From: Salvelinus alpinus
Taxonomy: Eukaryota; Chordata; Actinopteri; Salmoniformes; Salmonidae
Reading direction: 5' to 3'
Length of the DNA: 64,000 nt
Assembly (NCBI RefSeq): GCF_045679555.1
Contig: NC_092091.1
Span: 66,047,291-66,111,290, forward strand
Shown: in pieces, positions 22,301 to 36,900 of the stretch
Layout: each line of letters starts with the position of its first letter
How positions within the stretch are numbered: the first letter of the stretch is position 1
The notes under the pieces: model-generated
The model's input: the letters and a program-made list of their open reading frames with translations, nothing else
Told to the model about the DNA's origin: nothing
The model's database searches: none
Made by a program: the position numbers and the translations under genes

Positions 22301-24900
22301 GTATTCATCTCCATGACAAACAATCCACCTCTTTTAATCTGGACCCTAATGAAAATGAAGTACCCAGTGTTTGTACGTCAACAACTCGCCGTCCCCTTTC
22401 ATCCCCATCCAAACATTCCCTTTAATGCGAGCTTTCAAACGGCCCCATTCCATTTTGAGTTACTTGTTTACACATCCTCTATTCAATTATGCATGAATCA
22501 GCCAGCAGGAGAGAAAAACACTGTGTTAAAGTCTCACTAGACTTGTTTCACAGCCATTTTGAACTCTGTTTTCATTGCCACGTTAAGTGTACGCCCGCTC
22601 ATAGTCTGCGTCCTAAATGGCACCCTATCCCCTATATAGTGCACTACTTTTACCCAGGGTCCATAAGGCTCTGGTTAAAAGTAGTGCACTATATAGGGAA
22701 TAAGGTTCCATTTGGGACAAAGCCATGGTATTCATAATCTCCTCTCTAATTAATACTATTCATAACGGATCCTCCTCTCTAACTTCTAACAGGTTTTCTG
22801 TTTGTTTCATGAGTCTCCAGAGGTTTAAACAGCTTAGAGCGGTGAGGGAGAAAAGCAAACAGTTGTTTTGGGGGGACGTTTTTACACCTCTAATGCTTAC
22901 TAAATGGAGCGGAGTGAAATGTTTACTAAGAGAGTTGTGTCTCTTTTGAGTAGGCGTGCATTGCAGTGTCTATGATGTGTATCTTAACAGTAGGACTGTG
23001 TCCATCTCTGGCTCAAAGTCTTTGAGAGAGAACAAAGGATACAGACAGACAGACAGACTGAAAGTCAATACATAGTCAGAGATAGATGGACAGACAGACT
23101 GACAGAATTATTGGAATCTAGGAGCGGGAGTGGACACTGGGCTGGTGACAGTCACACTCACAGTCGCGCACACACTCTCTGTACCTGATAGAGTGAGCGC
23201 ACGCTGGGCTGGAACACCATGTTGGTGTTGAGGAGGAAGGATTGCAGCAGGGGCTGGGGGTAGGCAGCCAGCTGGGCCAGTATACCAGTCAGCAGGAGGT
23301 TGACATGGAGAGAGTTATCCAGCATGTTCTCCAGACGTGACAACAGCACACTGACAAATGGCCCTACAGGAAGAGAGAAAGAGAGTCTTCACTCAGATTG
23401 TCAAACCTGGTTAAAGATCAAGAACAAGCCTTAAAGTAAGGCAGATAATACTTCAATCTACACAGGAAGAGAGAGAGACTTTACTCAGACTGAAGTTTTA
23501 TCTGTCTTACTTTAAGGCGTGTTATTTAACCAGGTTTGACAGTCTGAGTAAAGCCTCTCTCTCTCTCTCTCTCTCCATGAGCCAAATGCATTGTAAGATA
23601 ACCACGTTGTGATTCTTCAGCAAATTCTTGACACGTGTTAGAGAGCTGACCTTCAAACCTGGTGAAGTTATTGTACAAAAGTTAAGGCTTTTATTTCTGA
23701 GAGTGTTGTTTTATCTTACCTGTAAAAGGCACCGAATGGCTCCTAGTGCTCCCACTGCGGAGCTTGGTGTCAAACAGGGACGAGTGCTGCTTCTCCAGCT
23801 CTGGCGTATCCATAGAGAAGGAGCTGAAGTCCACCTCGTCCTCCTCCATGGGGGTGACAACAGGATTCCGGAACTCTTTGTCCACCGTTTTCACAGGTCT
23901 GCTCCCCCCAGTCCCGGCCTCGTCGCTGCCCAGCGTACGAATCAGCTCCTCATACTGATCCATGAGGTCGTCCCCCACCTCAGTAGCCGAGGGGCTCTGT
24001 AGGTTGGAGTTGTGGTCCGCAACATGAGCTTTGACCTCCTTTGACCCCTTTGTGACCTCCGAGCTGTTGACCTCCATGTTGGTGGGATGGAGGGGAAGAC
24101 TCAGGCCATTGCTGAGGGAGACCTCATCCTTCTCCTGCAGACTGGATTCTTTGAAATGGTCCTCCTCAAGGTTAAATTCTGAGTCCATTTCAGATTCCTC
24201 CGATTCCGGTAGTGTCTCCCTGCTGGGTCTGCGGCGATCCACAGTATCGCGGGCGTCCTTCTTTGCCACAAGGTCGTAGACCATGACATCATCCTGGAAG
24301 TCGGACTCCTCGATGTAGGAACCCTTAACCAGCATGATGGCAGTCCTCCTCATCTCCTGGATGTGTTTGGGTGGCTCGGCTGCAGTCGGCTGTGGAGGTC
24401 TACTACTCTCAGCAGCCTCGGGGGACACCACCGGACCGGCATCATAACTATCGTCCCACTCCAGCTCTAGTTGATTAGTAGGGGCTGGGTCTGTGGTCTG
24501 GGGCGGGCAGGGGGCACGAGGCCGTGGATGTGGATGTGACCTCTTGGGGTTGACCGTCTGGGCTTGGCGTCCCCTGGCCCCAGCCTCCTCCAGGGCACTG
24601 GGTTGGTACTCCTCTGGAGGGGGGGCCTCTCCATCATAGGGGGCCGACCACACCTGGCAGGCCCGGGTGCAGCTGCTGATGCCCAGGCGGGCGTTGTAAA
24701 GGTAGTGCAGGTAGTTGACGTCCAAGTAGATCTCAGAGCCGATGACGCAGGAGTAACTCGAGCCATCCTCCTCCAAAAAGGTATCCACGGTCTCTGAAAA
24801 ACAGACAGAAAGACAGGGAGCACTACAAGTCAGTAATGTATCTAACAGTGATAGACAGACAGACAAACAGAGAGACAGACAGAGACAGACAGAGACAGAC

Positions 24901-24990
<90 letters not shown>

Positions 24991-27900
24991 CAGAACAAGT
25001 CAGTGAGATGAATAATATAACTAATCCTGGCTGACACACTGCGCTGCATGCGCGCTGCATTCACGCACAGCAGAACTAATGACGTTGACAATTAACCACA
25101 GGAGGCTAAACTGATTTAATTGAGATTTCATGAGTTGATAAAAACACTTCCTAATAAGGCCTCTTATGTTATTAATCTGACAACATGAGACTTCATGTAA
25201 AGATCATACAGAACCATAACTGATGGATGTTTGAATGACTCTTAATAAGGAATAGTAAATGGTTAGGAATAATGCATTATCAATAGAACACGTTCTACTA
25301 CGGGGATAGGAATAATGCATTATCAATAGAACACGTTCTACTACGGGGATAGGAATAATGCATTATGAATAGAACACGTTCTACTACGGGGATAGGAATA
25401 ATGCATTATGAATAGAAGACGTTCTACTACGGGGATAGGAATAATGCATTATCAATAGAACACGTTCTACTACGGGGATAGGAATAATGCATTATGAATA
25501 GAAGACGTTCTACTACGGGGATAGGAATAATGCATTATCAATAGAACACGTTCTAGTACGGGGATAGGAATAATGCATTATGAATAGAACACGTTCTACT
25601 ACGGGGATAGGAATAATGCATTATCAATAGAACACGTTCTACTACGGGGATAGGAATAATGCATTATCAATAGAACACGTTCTACTACGGGGATAGGAAT
25701 AATGCATTATCAATAGAACACGTTCTACTACGGGGATAGGAATAATGCATTATCAATAGAACACGTTCTACTACGGGGATAGGAATAATGCATTATGAAT
25801 AGAACACGTTCTACTACGGGGATAGGAATAATGCATTATGAATAGAACACGTTCTACTACGGGGATAGGAATAATGCATTATCAATAGAACACGTTCTAC
25901 TACGGGGATAGGAATAATGCATTATCAATAGAACACGTTCTATAACGGGGATAGGAATAATGCATTATGAATAGCACACGTTCTACTACGGGGATAGGAA
26001 TAATGCATTATGAATAGAACACGTTCTACTACGGGGATAGGAATAATGCATTATCAATAGAACACGTTCTACTACGGGGATAGGAATAATGCATTATGAA
26101 TAGAAGACGTTCTACTACGGGGATAGGAATAATGCATTATCAATAGAACACGTTCTACTACGGGGATAGGAATAATGCATTATGAATAGAAGACGTTCTA
26201 CTACGGGGATAGGAATAATGCATTATCAATAGAACACGTTCTACTACGGGGATAGGAATAATGCATTATCAATAGAACACGTTCTACTACGGGGATAGGA
26301 ATAATGCATTATGAATAGAACACGTTCTACTACGGGGATAGGAATAATGCATTATCAATAGAACACGTTCTACTACGGGGATAGGAATAATGCATTATGA
26401 ATAGAACACGTTCTAGTACGGGGATAGGAATAATGCATTATCAATAGAACACGTTCTACTACGGGGATAGGAATAATGCATTATGAATAGAACACGTTCT
26501 ACTACGGGGATAGGAATAATGCATTATGAATAGAACACGTTCTACTACGGGGATAGGAATAATGCATTATCAATAGAACACGTTCTACTACGGGGATAGG
26601 AATAATGCATTATCAATAGAACACGTTCTATAACGGGGATAGGAATAATGCATTATGAATAGAACACGTTCTACTACGGGGATAGGAATAATGCATTATC
26701 AATAGAACACGTTCTACTACGGGGATAGGAATAATGCATTATCAATAGAACACGTTCTACTACGGGGATAGGAATAATGCATTATCAATAGAACACGTTC
26801 TACTACGGGGATAGGAATAATGCATTATCAATAGAACACGTTCTACTACGGGGATAGGAATAATGCATTATCAATAGAACACGTTCTACTACGGGGATAG
26901 GAATAATGCATTATCAATAGAACACGTTCTACTACGGGGATAGGAATAATGCATTATGAATAGAACACGTTCTACTACGGGGATAGGAATAATGCATTAT
27001 CAATAGAACATGTTCTATAACGGGGATAGGAATAATGCATTATCAATAGAACATGTTCTACTACGGGGATAGGAATAATGCATTATGAATAGAACACGTT
27101 CTACTACGGGGATAGGAATAATGCATTATCAATAGAACATGTTCTACTACGGGGATAGGAAACTACATTCAGCCACGGGACCATTTTTGTCCGAGCAAAT
27201 AGGCCGGAAATAATTGTAATAATTTGTACACTGCAAATTGACCACAACTAAGCGCGAACAGAGATTGTATCTATTTTTATTTTATTTGTGGGAATACTTG
27301 GGAACAGATTTCCTAGATTAAATCATTTATTTGGTCTTCTTGGGGAGCCCAAAAAGTTCAAACACTTTGGCTGTGTGGTTTGTGTTTTGTTGGTTTTTGG
27401 TAAATACCACCTCCACAAATTAGGTCAAAGCGCTCGCCACCAACAATGTTATGACTAGTCGCAACTCAGTGAAGGAACTTTTTGTGTGTTGGAGATTTTG
27501 GCTCAGCGTATAGCTCATTGAAGCTGCGACTGTGAATACAGAAGAGAGGGAAGTGTGAATCAGATTAGGATCAAATGTGATCTTAATTCGTTTCGCCTAC
27601 TCAGACTAAGCTGCAGCACATGGCCTAAAATCCCAAACACAAATATTCAGGCCACTTGAAACAAAGGAAACTAGATTATCTATCTCTCGACCTATAATAA
27701 TGAAACCCATTGTTAAAATCCTTCAGAAGTAACAGTTTATCCTCTGAGAATCATTGAGGCATTCAAAAGATCACCTTCAAATAGAAAGCAACTGGTTAAA
27801 TAGGGGGTTAATTCCACTTTACTTCTGCATGTGGCATGTTACACTGTCTTGTCCTAGTGATAGGCATATATAAAGTACAGAACCAGCTAGAAATCTCCAG

Positions 27901-30900
27901 TGAACCTATCTTACCCATGGTGCCAGTGTTAGGACTGTTGTCTGTACCCTTTGACCAGAGGATGGAGTCCAGCTGTCTGAGGGGTGGGGGGCTGTGTTCG
28001 GGGGAGCAGCAGGAGGGTGTGAGCGCCAGGATCTTAGCGGCCGACACAGAGTAGAAATCTCTCTCCTTCACCACGCGTCTCTGGCTCAGCATCATGTGAT
28101 TACAGGGGATCAGGTACCTGGAGAACCAGAGGAGGGGGATAGATCCTGTTAGGGAGCCCCAGTAGGGGGAACTGAGACTGGGGTTAGGAGGAGGACGGGG
28201 GGTTATGGTTGTACCAAGAAATGCAGATGGGTCGGTGTTTGGGTGTTAAGGAGTAAAAGCGGAGTAAGGGCTCATCACATGGTAAACCAATCAGCTGTAC
28301 CATGATTTATAGTAAGACAATGAGGCTTAGCTGAGAGGAGAAACTGAATTTGTAAGTGTGTGTGTGTACACCTCAACTAGGTATACAGAGAAAGACATCA
28401 TACACCCCAAATGTTCCATATAATATCATCATGAACATGCATAGAACATGGAACAGGCCCCACCCACTCACCTCAAGATGAGCTGCAGCATCACATCCTC
28501 ACAGTACAGTCCAATGAGAGTCTGGAACAGCGCCAGAGACACAGTACCCAGCTAGAAAACACCAAGAAGATAAACATCACAAGATGAAACAAAGGCCTCA
28601 GAGGACCGGAATACATCACAGGGCTGGATTAACAAGTAAGGGATTACCAAGGCTGAATTTCAAAATGGCTGCCTGTGGCACGTGGCATCATACCTGTTTA
28701 AATGTTGCAGAGTGACCATGGACAGCCTGAAGTCACAGCGTTTGATGATACTTGTTTAGTAAGTATCCCTGATGCAACTTCACTTAGTTGGCATGCAACC
28801 AGCTAATACTGCCCCTAGGTCCTTAATGAGTTATGTTTTAGGCATGGTGTATGTCTTGATTAGGTTGGATTGTGTGGAAACAGGTGTATGCCTATCTGTC
28901 GGAGTTGCTGACAGCTGAATAATGTGTAGGGAAATGTCTGTCCATTTGAGGGTTTGGACCAAGAGTGAGTCGACCTGGCCAAGGCTTTCGACTCTGTCAA
29001 TCACCGTATTCTTATCGGCAGACTCAACAGCCTTGGTTTCTCAAATGACTGCCTCGCCTGGTTCACCAACTACTTCTCAGATAGAGTTCAGTGTGTCAAA
29101 TCGGAGGGCCTGTTGTCCGAACCTCTGGCAGTCTCTATGGGGGTGCCACAGGGTTCAATTCTTGGGCCGACTCTTTTCTCTGTATATATCAACGATGTCG
29201 CTCTTGCTGCGGGTTATTCCCTGATCCACCTCTACGCAGACAACACCACTCTGTATACATCTGGCCATTCTTTGGACACTGTGTTAACAAACCTCCAAAC
29301 GAGCTTCAATGCCATACAACACTCCTTCCGTGGCCTCCAACTGCTCTTAAACGCTAGTAAAACTAAATGCATGCTTTTCAACCGATCGCTGCCCGCACTT
29401 GCCCGACTAGCATCACTACTCTGGACGGTTCTGACTTAGAATATGTGGACAACTACAACTACCTAGGTGTCTGGCTAGACTGTAAACATCTCCAATCCAA
29501 AATCAAATCTAGAATCTGCTTCCTATTTCGCAACAAAGACTCTTTCACTCACGCTGCCAAACATACCCTCGTAAATCTGACTATCCTACCGATCCTCGAC
29601 TTCGGCTATGTCATTTACAAAATAGCCTCCAACACTCTACTCAGCAAACTGGATGCAGTCTATCACAGTGCCATCCGTTTTGTCACCAAAGCCCCATATA
29701 CCACCCACCACTGCGACCTGTATGCTCTCATCGGCTGGCCCTCGCTACATATTCGTCGCCAGACCCACTGGCTCCAGGTCATCTATAAGTCTTTGCTAGG
29801 TAAAGCTCCGCCTTATCTCTGCTCACTGGTCACCATAACAACACCCACCCGTAGCACGCACTCCAGCAGGTATATCTCACTGGTCATCCCCAAAGCCAAC
29901 ACCTCCATTGGCCGCCTTTCCTTCCAGTTCTCTGCTGCTAATGACTGGAACAAATTGCAACAACAAAAAATCACTGAAGCTGGAGACTTATATCTCCCTC
30001 ACTAACTTTAAGTATCAGCTATCTGAGCAGCTTACCAATCGCTGCAGCTGTACACAGCCCATATGCAAATAGCCCATCCAATCTACCTACCTCATCCCCA
30101 TATTGTTTTTTACTCTTTTGCACACCAGCATTTCTACTTGCACATCATCATCTGCACATCTATCACTCCAGTGTTAATTTGCTAAATTATAATTACTTCG
30201 CTACTATGGCCTATTTATTGCCTTACCTCCTTACGCCATTTGCACACACTGTATATAGACTTTTTCTATTGTGTTATTGACTGTACGTTTGTTTATTCCA
30301 TGCGTAACTCTGTGTTGTCCTTTTCAAGACCATCAATGTTAAATGGGCTGCAGGTATCAGAGAAGTGTTGTTTTCTACCCTGTAGAGTACAAATCAGCCC
30401 AGGAGCGTTTTTCACAGTTGAGTAGTGTTGTGAAGAGAGCACTTGAACGTTTCAATTGACAAGCCTCTGTTTGATGTTAATGAATGAAGCCTTTCCAGCA
30501 ATTCCCCCTGTTTGAACTAGACATTACATTTCCTAATATTTACTTGCCTTGTATGATCAGTCCAAAGACTAATTAGATAGTTATTGCGCATTGCCATGGC
30601 AACAATCTGCTGTCTTTGATACTGACATTTTAAATATTCGTTTAAATTATTAGGAAACAGCCTCTGGGGAAACTATTTATCTCCAAAACAAGTCTCCGTT
30701 ATTTTAAACATGACTCACACAGCATAGCAGCAAGATTCACAGACAACTTTCTGAAGGATCTCATTTGTCAGGTTGAGACGGCCTGGCTATCTACTAAGTG
30801 TTACTAGGAGACTGTAAGTTGAAATATGCACAGCACTCAATATGTTTTGCAACTGTATGTGTGCGGTTGTGTGTATTTGTGAGTGCTAGCACGAAGGCTC

Positions 30901-33900
30901 CCGGATCTGAAAAGGGAGGTTGACACATGTGCTGAGCAGGTGCTTCAGCCTGCAGACTCTCTCCCGTACCTGGTGTGTTGATGTGGCTGACCAGCGTGTC
31001 CAGGATGTGGACGTTACCTGGGTGTGTCGATGCGGCTGACCAGCATGTCCAGGATGTGGACGTTACCTGGAAGGGTGTGTCGATGCGGCTGACCAGCGTG
31101 TCCAGGAAGTGGACGTTACCTGGGTGTGTCGATGCGGCTGACCAGCATGTCCAGGATGTGGACGTTACCTGGAAGGGTGTGTCGATGCGGCTGACCAGCG
31201 TGTCCAGGAAGTGGACGTTACCTGGTGTGTCGATGCGGCTGACCAGCGTGTCCAGGATGTGGACGTTACCTGGTGTGTTGATGTGGCTGACCAGCGTGTC
31301 CAGGAAGTGGACGTTACCTGGTGTGTCGATGCGGCTGACCAGCGTGTCCAGGAAGTGGACGTTACCTGGTGTGTCGATGCGGCTGACCAGCGTGTCCAGG
31401 ATGTGGACGTTACCTGGTGTGTCGATGCGGCTGACCAGCGTGTCCAGGAAGTGGACGTTACCTGGTGTGTCGATGCGGCTGACCAGCGTGTCCAGGATGT
31501 GGACGTTACCTGGGTGTGTCGATGCGGCTGACCAGCGTGTCCAGGATGTGGACGTTACCTGGTGTGTTGATGTGGCTGACCAGCGTGTCCAGGAAGTGGA
31601 CGTTACCTGGTGTGTCGATGCGGCTGACCAGCGTGTCCAGGAAGTGGACGTTACCTGGTGTGTCGATGCGGCTGACCAGCGTGTCCAGGATGTGGACGTT
31701 ACCTGGTGTGTCGATGCGGCTGACCAGCGTGTCCAGGAAGTGGACGTTACCTGGTGTGTCGATGCGGCTGACCAGCGTGTCCAGGATGTGGACGTTACCT
31801 GGTGTGTCGATGCGGCTGACCAGCATGTCCAGGATGTGGACGTTACCTGGAAGGGTGTGTTGATGCGGCTGACCAGCGTGTCCAGGAAGTGGACGTTACC
31901 TGGAAGGGTGTGTTGATGTGGCTGACCAGCGTGTCCAGGATGTGGACGTTACCTGGTGTGTCGATGCGGCTGACCAGCGTGTCCAGGATGTGGACGTTAC
32001 CTGGGTGTGTCGATGCGGCTGACCAGCGTGTCCAGGATGTGGACGTTACCTGGTGTGTTGATGTGGCTGACCAGCGTGTCCAGGAAGTGGACGTTACCTG
32101 GTGTGTCGATGCGGCTGACCAGCGTGTCCAGGAAGTGGACGTTACCTGGTGTGTCGATGCGGCTGACCAGCGTGTCCAGGATGTGGACGTTACCTGGTGT
32201 GTCGATGCGGCTGACCAGCATGTCCAGGATGTGGACGTTACCTGGAAGGGTGTGTTGATGCGGCTGACCAGCGTGTCCAGGATGTGGACGTTACCTGGGT
32301 GTGTTGATGCGGCTGACCAGCGTGTCCAGGATGTGGACGTTACCTGGGTGTGTTGATGCGGCTGACCAGCGTGTCCAGGATGTGGACGTTACCTGGAAGG
32401 GTGTGTTGATGCGGCTGACCAGCGTGTCCAGGATGTGGACGTTCTCGTGGCGGTGGAGGAGGATGAAGGAGAGGAAGGTCTGCAGCAGGACCGGCTCTGA
32501 CACCGACCGCACAAACAGGTCCAGATAGGCCGTGGTAGTCATCACCTCCTCCAGGGTCAGCTAGAGAGAAACACACAACCATCAGTAGGCTGGATACAAA
32601 TACGCTGCATCCTTCCTTCCAATCTTCCTGGAAGTAGTGACTGATCTGACATTGATCTGGAATGGTGGATGTAATACTGTGCGATCCATGCTGTGTTTAT
32701 ACTGACCTTGTGGAGGGCCGGTGCCAACACAGGCACCAGAAAGCCATTGTAGATGTAGCTGACCAGCTGGTCCCTGATGCTGGGGTGAGCCACCTGAATG
32801 ACTGCATTGCAGAACTCCAGTGAGTTGAGGAACTGGACCAGGGTGGGCATATGTAGCCAGTCCTCTCTGTGGAGGCAGTGCCACTCCTCACTGGGCACCT
32901 CCAGCTTGGTGGGCAGAGACGAGTAGAGACCGCTCAGCCCCGTGGCCAGCACCTAGAGGAGGGGGAGAGAGGAGAGAGAGACACATTTAGTGGAACCCCT
33001 TCAAGTAGGCTATTGCTTACTTACACCATATAAACTGTACACTGTGGTCTGGTATCACGAGTACGCAACCAAGTTGCTGGGAATAACTAGGATCTGATAT
33101 TATTGTGTTTCCTTTCATCTTTGCATGAGTTTCCTTTTGTGCATGTGAAAGATAACTATCCATGACTTTGCACAAAGGGCTCAAATGCCTTGGCAGGATA
33201 GAGCGATGCATCTGAACCAGGGAACTGAATGGGCCTCTGTTCTGTCTTCCTGGTACAGGTATATCCCGGTCTCTCCATTGGCTTATACAGACAGTAGAAA
33301 GCTAGGCAGGTAATCCTGTGACAAAGAGGTATTGTAGCCTGCTCCTGCTGTGCAATTACGTCAAATACTATTACATAACTGGTTATCATCCATGCAGTCT
33401 GTACAGTCTCTCCACGGTACAGGTGAGATTGAAAAAAATTCTGTTGACACTGCCAAGCTAGATAGTCAGTTCATAACGGCTTAACAGAAGTGTTTGATAG
33501 TGAAGATACTAGTCGCAACAGGACAAGTGTTCTGTGAGGGATACTGTAAAAACTTTCAGATGTGCTGACTGGTGCGTTGAGGATTACACTTTAGAGAGTT
33601 ATAGCTAATGATTTACAGTATATATTAAATATGAGCATTGAGCAACATACATTAATTATGAGTGGGGAAGTGTGTGGCACAAATGACTTTTATGCATTGA
33701 TGTGTTCACTCTGGCTTCACTCTTAGTGGTTTTTATGGCGCAGATATAAATGATGTTTTCCCCTTCCATGCTTTGAGCTGTACTGTATGTTATAAATCTA
33801 CCAAGTCCCTTCTCTTCATGGTCTCACACGCAAACGACTAGTGTGTGAATCTATGCATGTGATAGGTCAGCTTCTTTGAGACCTTAACGCACAAGAAGCC

Positions 33901-36900
33901 TCATCCCCCCCCCCCCCCCTCCATCAAAGCTGAAAGCGAGTGGAGAAAGGCAGCATTACTAAAATGACCTCTAGTTATTATATTTTTTTAAACCTTTATT
34001 TAACTAGGCAAGTCAGTTAAGAACAAATTCTTATTTACAATGACGGCCTACCGGGGAACAGTGGGTTAACTGCCTTGTTCAGGGGCAGAACGACAGATTT
34101 TTACCTTGTCAGCTCGGGGATTCGATCCAGCAACCTTTCGGTTACTGGCCCAACGCTCTAACCATTAGGTTAACCGCTGATTTACCTCTAGTTGATTTAC
34201 CGGTTGCCCGGCTTCATCAATAACAATGGGCATTGACATATGGCTGTGTGATTTTAGAGTTACCATCCAAAAGCAAGTGATTTCCCTGGTGAGCTAATGC
34301 ATCAAGATGGTGGCATGGTTTGATAAGTATTCTCATCAACAACACAGGTCAAAGTTACTACATCAGTCTAGCGCAAATCGGTTAATAACATCATTTATAA
34401 TCATGGACTTAAGTGTTCATCCATTTTGTTTCATCAAACTAATATTTTTTAAATAGTTTACATTTTAAATATACAGTCTAAGATGTGTATAAATTATTTT
34501 TACAGCTGGGCTGAGTTTAGCCTTTTAATAACATGGGTGTGTTGCCTGTTACATTATCAAAACCATATGAATACCACACGTTTAACATACAACAGCTCCA
34601 CTCTCCCTCGACCTGCTTTATTATGCATACAGTAGGCTAAGCATATTTGGGCTATGAATATCATACGCCTATCAGGGGACAAAGAGAGGTCAGGGATATT
34701 AACTTATCTGGTAGTTGGTACAATGAGTTAATAGAACATTTAGTCAAGGGCAGAACAATCATCCATATGACATGTATACAGAGGAGATAGAGAGAGGAGA
34801 GAGGGAGGGGGGGACAAAGTCTAAACAAAGAGAACAAGAGAAGGGCAAAGGGACAGTGAGACCTAAGAAACCGAAATACAGAGCCATAAAACGAGTCACA
34901 AATCACAGACAGAACGTGAACGAGACCAAAAGGAGCAAGACAACAGTATCATAAAGACAGACACATCTCCTCACCGGACAAAAGTAGGTGTTCTCTGCGA
35001 TGTGCTGGGCCACGCGCTGGTTCTCTGCAGACAGTGACATGATGAGGAGCAGGGCGTCCCGGGCCTGCTGGCCCACCAGGCCCTCCCGGTGGATGAAGGG
35101 GATCAGCAGGGAGAAGATCAGGAAGTTGGCCGCCCCCTGGTCCTCGCTGTAACAATAATCATCCTCATAATTGATGGGATTTCTATAGAGCTTTTCCAGT
35201 ATCTCAAAGCGCTTTATATTGTAAGGCGAGAAACTCACCTGGTATGGAAGAAGAGCTCCAGAACAGACTGGTCCTTGGCCAGGACACAGCACAGTTGGTT
35301 GAGTAATGACACCAGCTCAGCCTCCACCTCCGGGCCAGCTGTCCCCGAGCACGACGACAGGAGCATCATTAAGGGTCGTAACACAGGTTTGTGGTGCAGT
35401 AAGGGCTGCCGCGCCTGGCCCACAATCATCTCGTACATCTTAGAAAAAGGAGATTACTTTATTGTCAGTTGTCACTGAGATGTGTCTTTTTCCTTAATCC
35501 CAACCCCCCCGACACCCTCCTCACCCTCTGCCAGATTTCCCTGTCAGACCAGGGATTCAACCCCCCCCAACCCTCCAGTTACCGACCACCATCTCTAACA
35601 TCTACACCTACCTTGAGCTGCTCCAGTTTCATTTCATCAGTAAACTGTCGCCTCAGGCTCCACAGGAAGAGCCTCTCCATGACGTTCTCCATCACCACAA
35701 ACTCCAGGATGGGTCCCATGGCTCCCGCCTGGCCGGCGTCCTCCTCCATGAGCAGGAACAGCATGTGTTCCACGTAGTTCTGCACCGCGCTGGCCTCGTC
35801 CCCCGGGATGGGCCCGCCGAAACGCATGGGGCCGCCGCTGGAGAGGCCGATGACACCAAGGGCAGCCATGTTGCTGCTGGTGTTGCTGCGGAGAGGATCA
35901 TGCTTCTCCAGGATCTTTACCACCTGAAGGGACAACGGGGAAGGTATGTCCATAGAAATGAATATAGTACCTGTAAATATGTGGTAATTTCACCTTCATT
36001 TTACAAGGAAGAAGATCAAATAAGATGAGATAGTTCTCACAGTGAACTGAATATTGTCTTTGGTCAACTTGAAGTTTATTTGATAACCTCGATAGAATAA
36101 GGTTAAATAAATCAACTAACAATAGAGACACAAAGCTATTACAGTATGCCATTGCTACTGTCATCGTAACAGTTGAAATCAAATTAGCAAGTTATTTCAT
36201 CGCGTGTACACCAGAGTATAAGACAAACTCTCTCAAACTCTGCCAAAGTGCTTACAATGATGTTCAGGCTAAATTAGATTGAGTGAAACATGTTGGTTTG
36301 TTATGTTGGTAATATTCTCTCGGGAGGACTCATAAGTGACAGTTAATAATCATCATCAGACAGCCTGCTGCTGCCATTATTGATCTAGATGAACACAACA
36401 GTCTCTATCACAAGAGGAAGATCTGAGAGAGAATACAACTCAAGTCCTACGGGAAATAAATCGGGGAAAGCTGATGCATCGTTTGTGATTTTACGAAGAT
36501 TACATTTGCCTGAGTCATGTCAATATAATATCTCAAGCCCAGGCAGTTACAATTGTGTATAAATTGGGTTTGTGGTGTTCCAATTCCACTGTTGCCTGCG
36601 GAATTCTGTACTGAAATGTAAATGGACAACCACAAATCAAGTGACATCGCATTTATATTGAACCATAAACAAAATTAACCCTGACAGCGACATGCACATA
36701 ATATAAATATATTGATGGTAAATCAGCTTGATATGAAAGTGTATAAGGCTGTTTTGTCCTCTATATGCATGTGTCTTAGTGTGCAGATAGTCAGTCCCTC
36801 TCTAGTAGGACCTCCCTACATAAGCCTCACTAATGAATATAGGACTGTGTTCAGTTGGCCACAATGCATGAAAAAAGTTCTGTTGCCTGGGAAAAACAAA

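Noticed and set aside
24842-25091. N-terminal extension of the fhip1a large exon into a Leu/Ser-rich frame
   Set aside because: That frame is the CT microsatellite. The acceptor TTTTTCAG at 24794 joins in phase to exon 8.
25290-27160. Array of glucocorticoid-type response elements (AGAACACGTTCT, AGAACATGTTCT)
   Set aside because: The half-sites lack the 3-nt spacer such receptors need. Only a few units are true palindromes.
25261-27163. CRISPR-like direct repeats
   Set aside because: There are no unique spacers between repeats, the unit is contiguous, and the DNA is vertebrate.
30975-31916. Long open frame of repeated blocks (also 31889-32356)
   Set aside because: It is the fhip1a donor array read on the opposite strand. 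The unit lacks stops by composition. No family match and no start or splice context.
34080-34180. tRNA gene (also 39480-39540 and 52340-52370)
   Set aside because: A- and B-box motifs are present, but the sequence cannot fold as a full tRNA and continues into SINE bodies.
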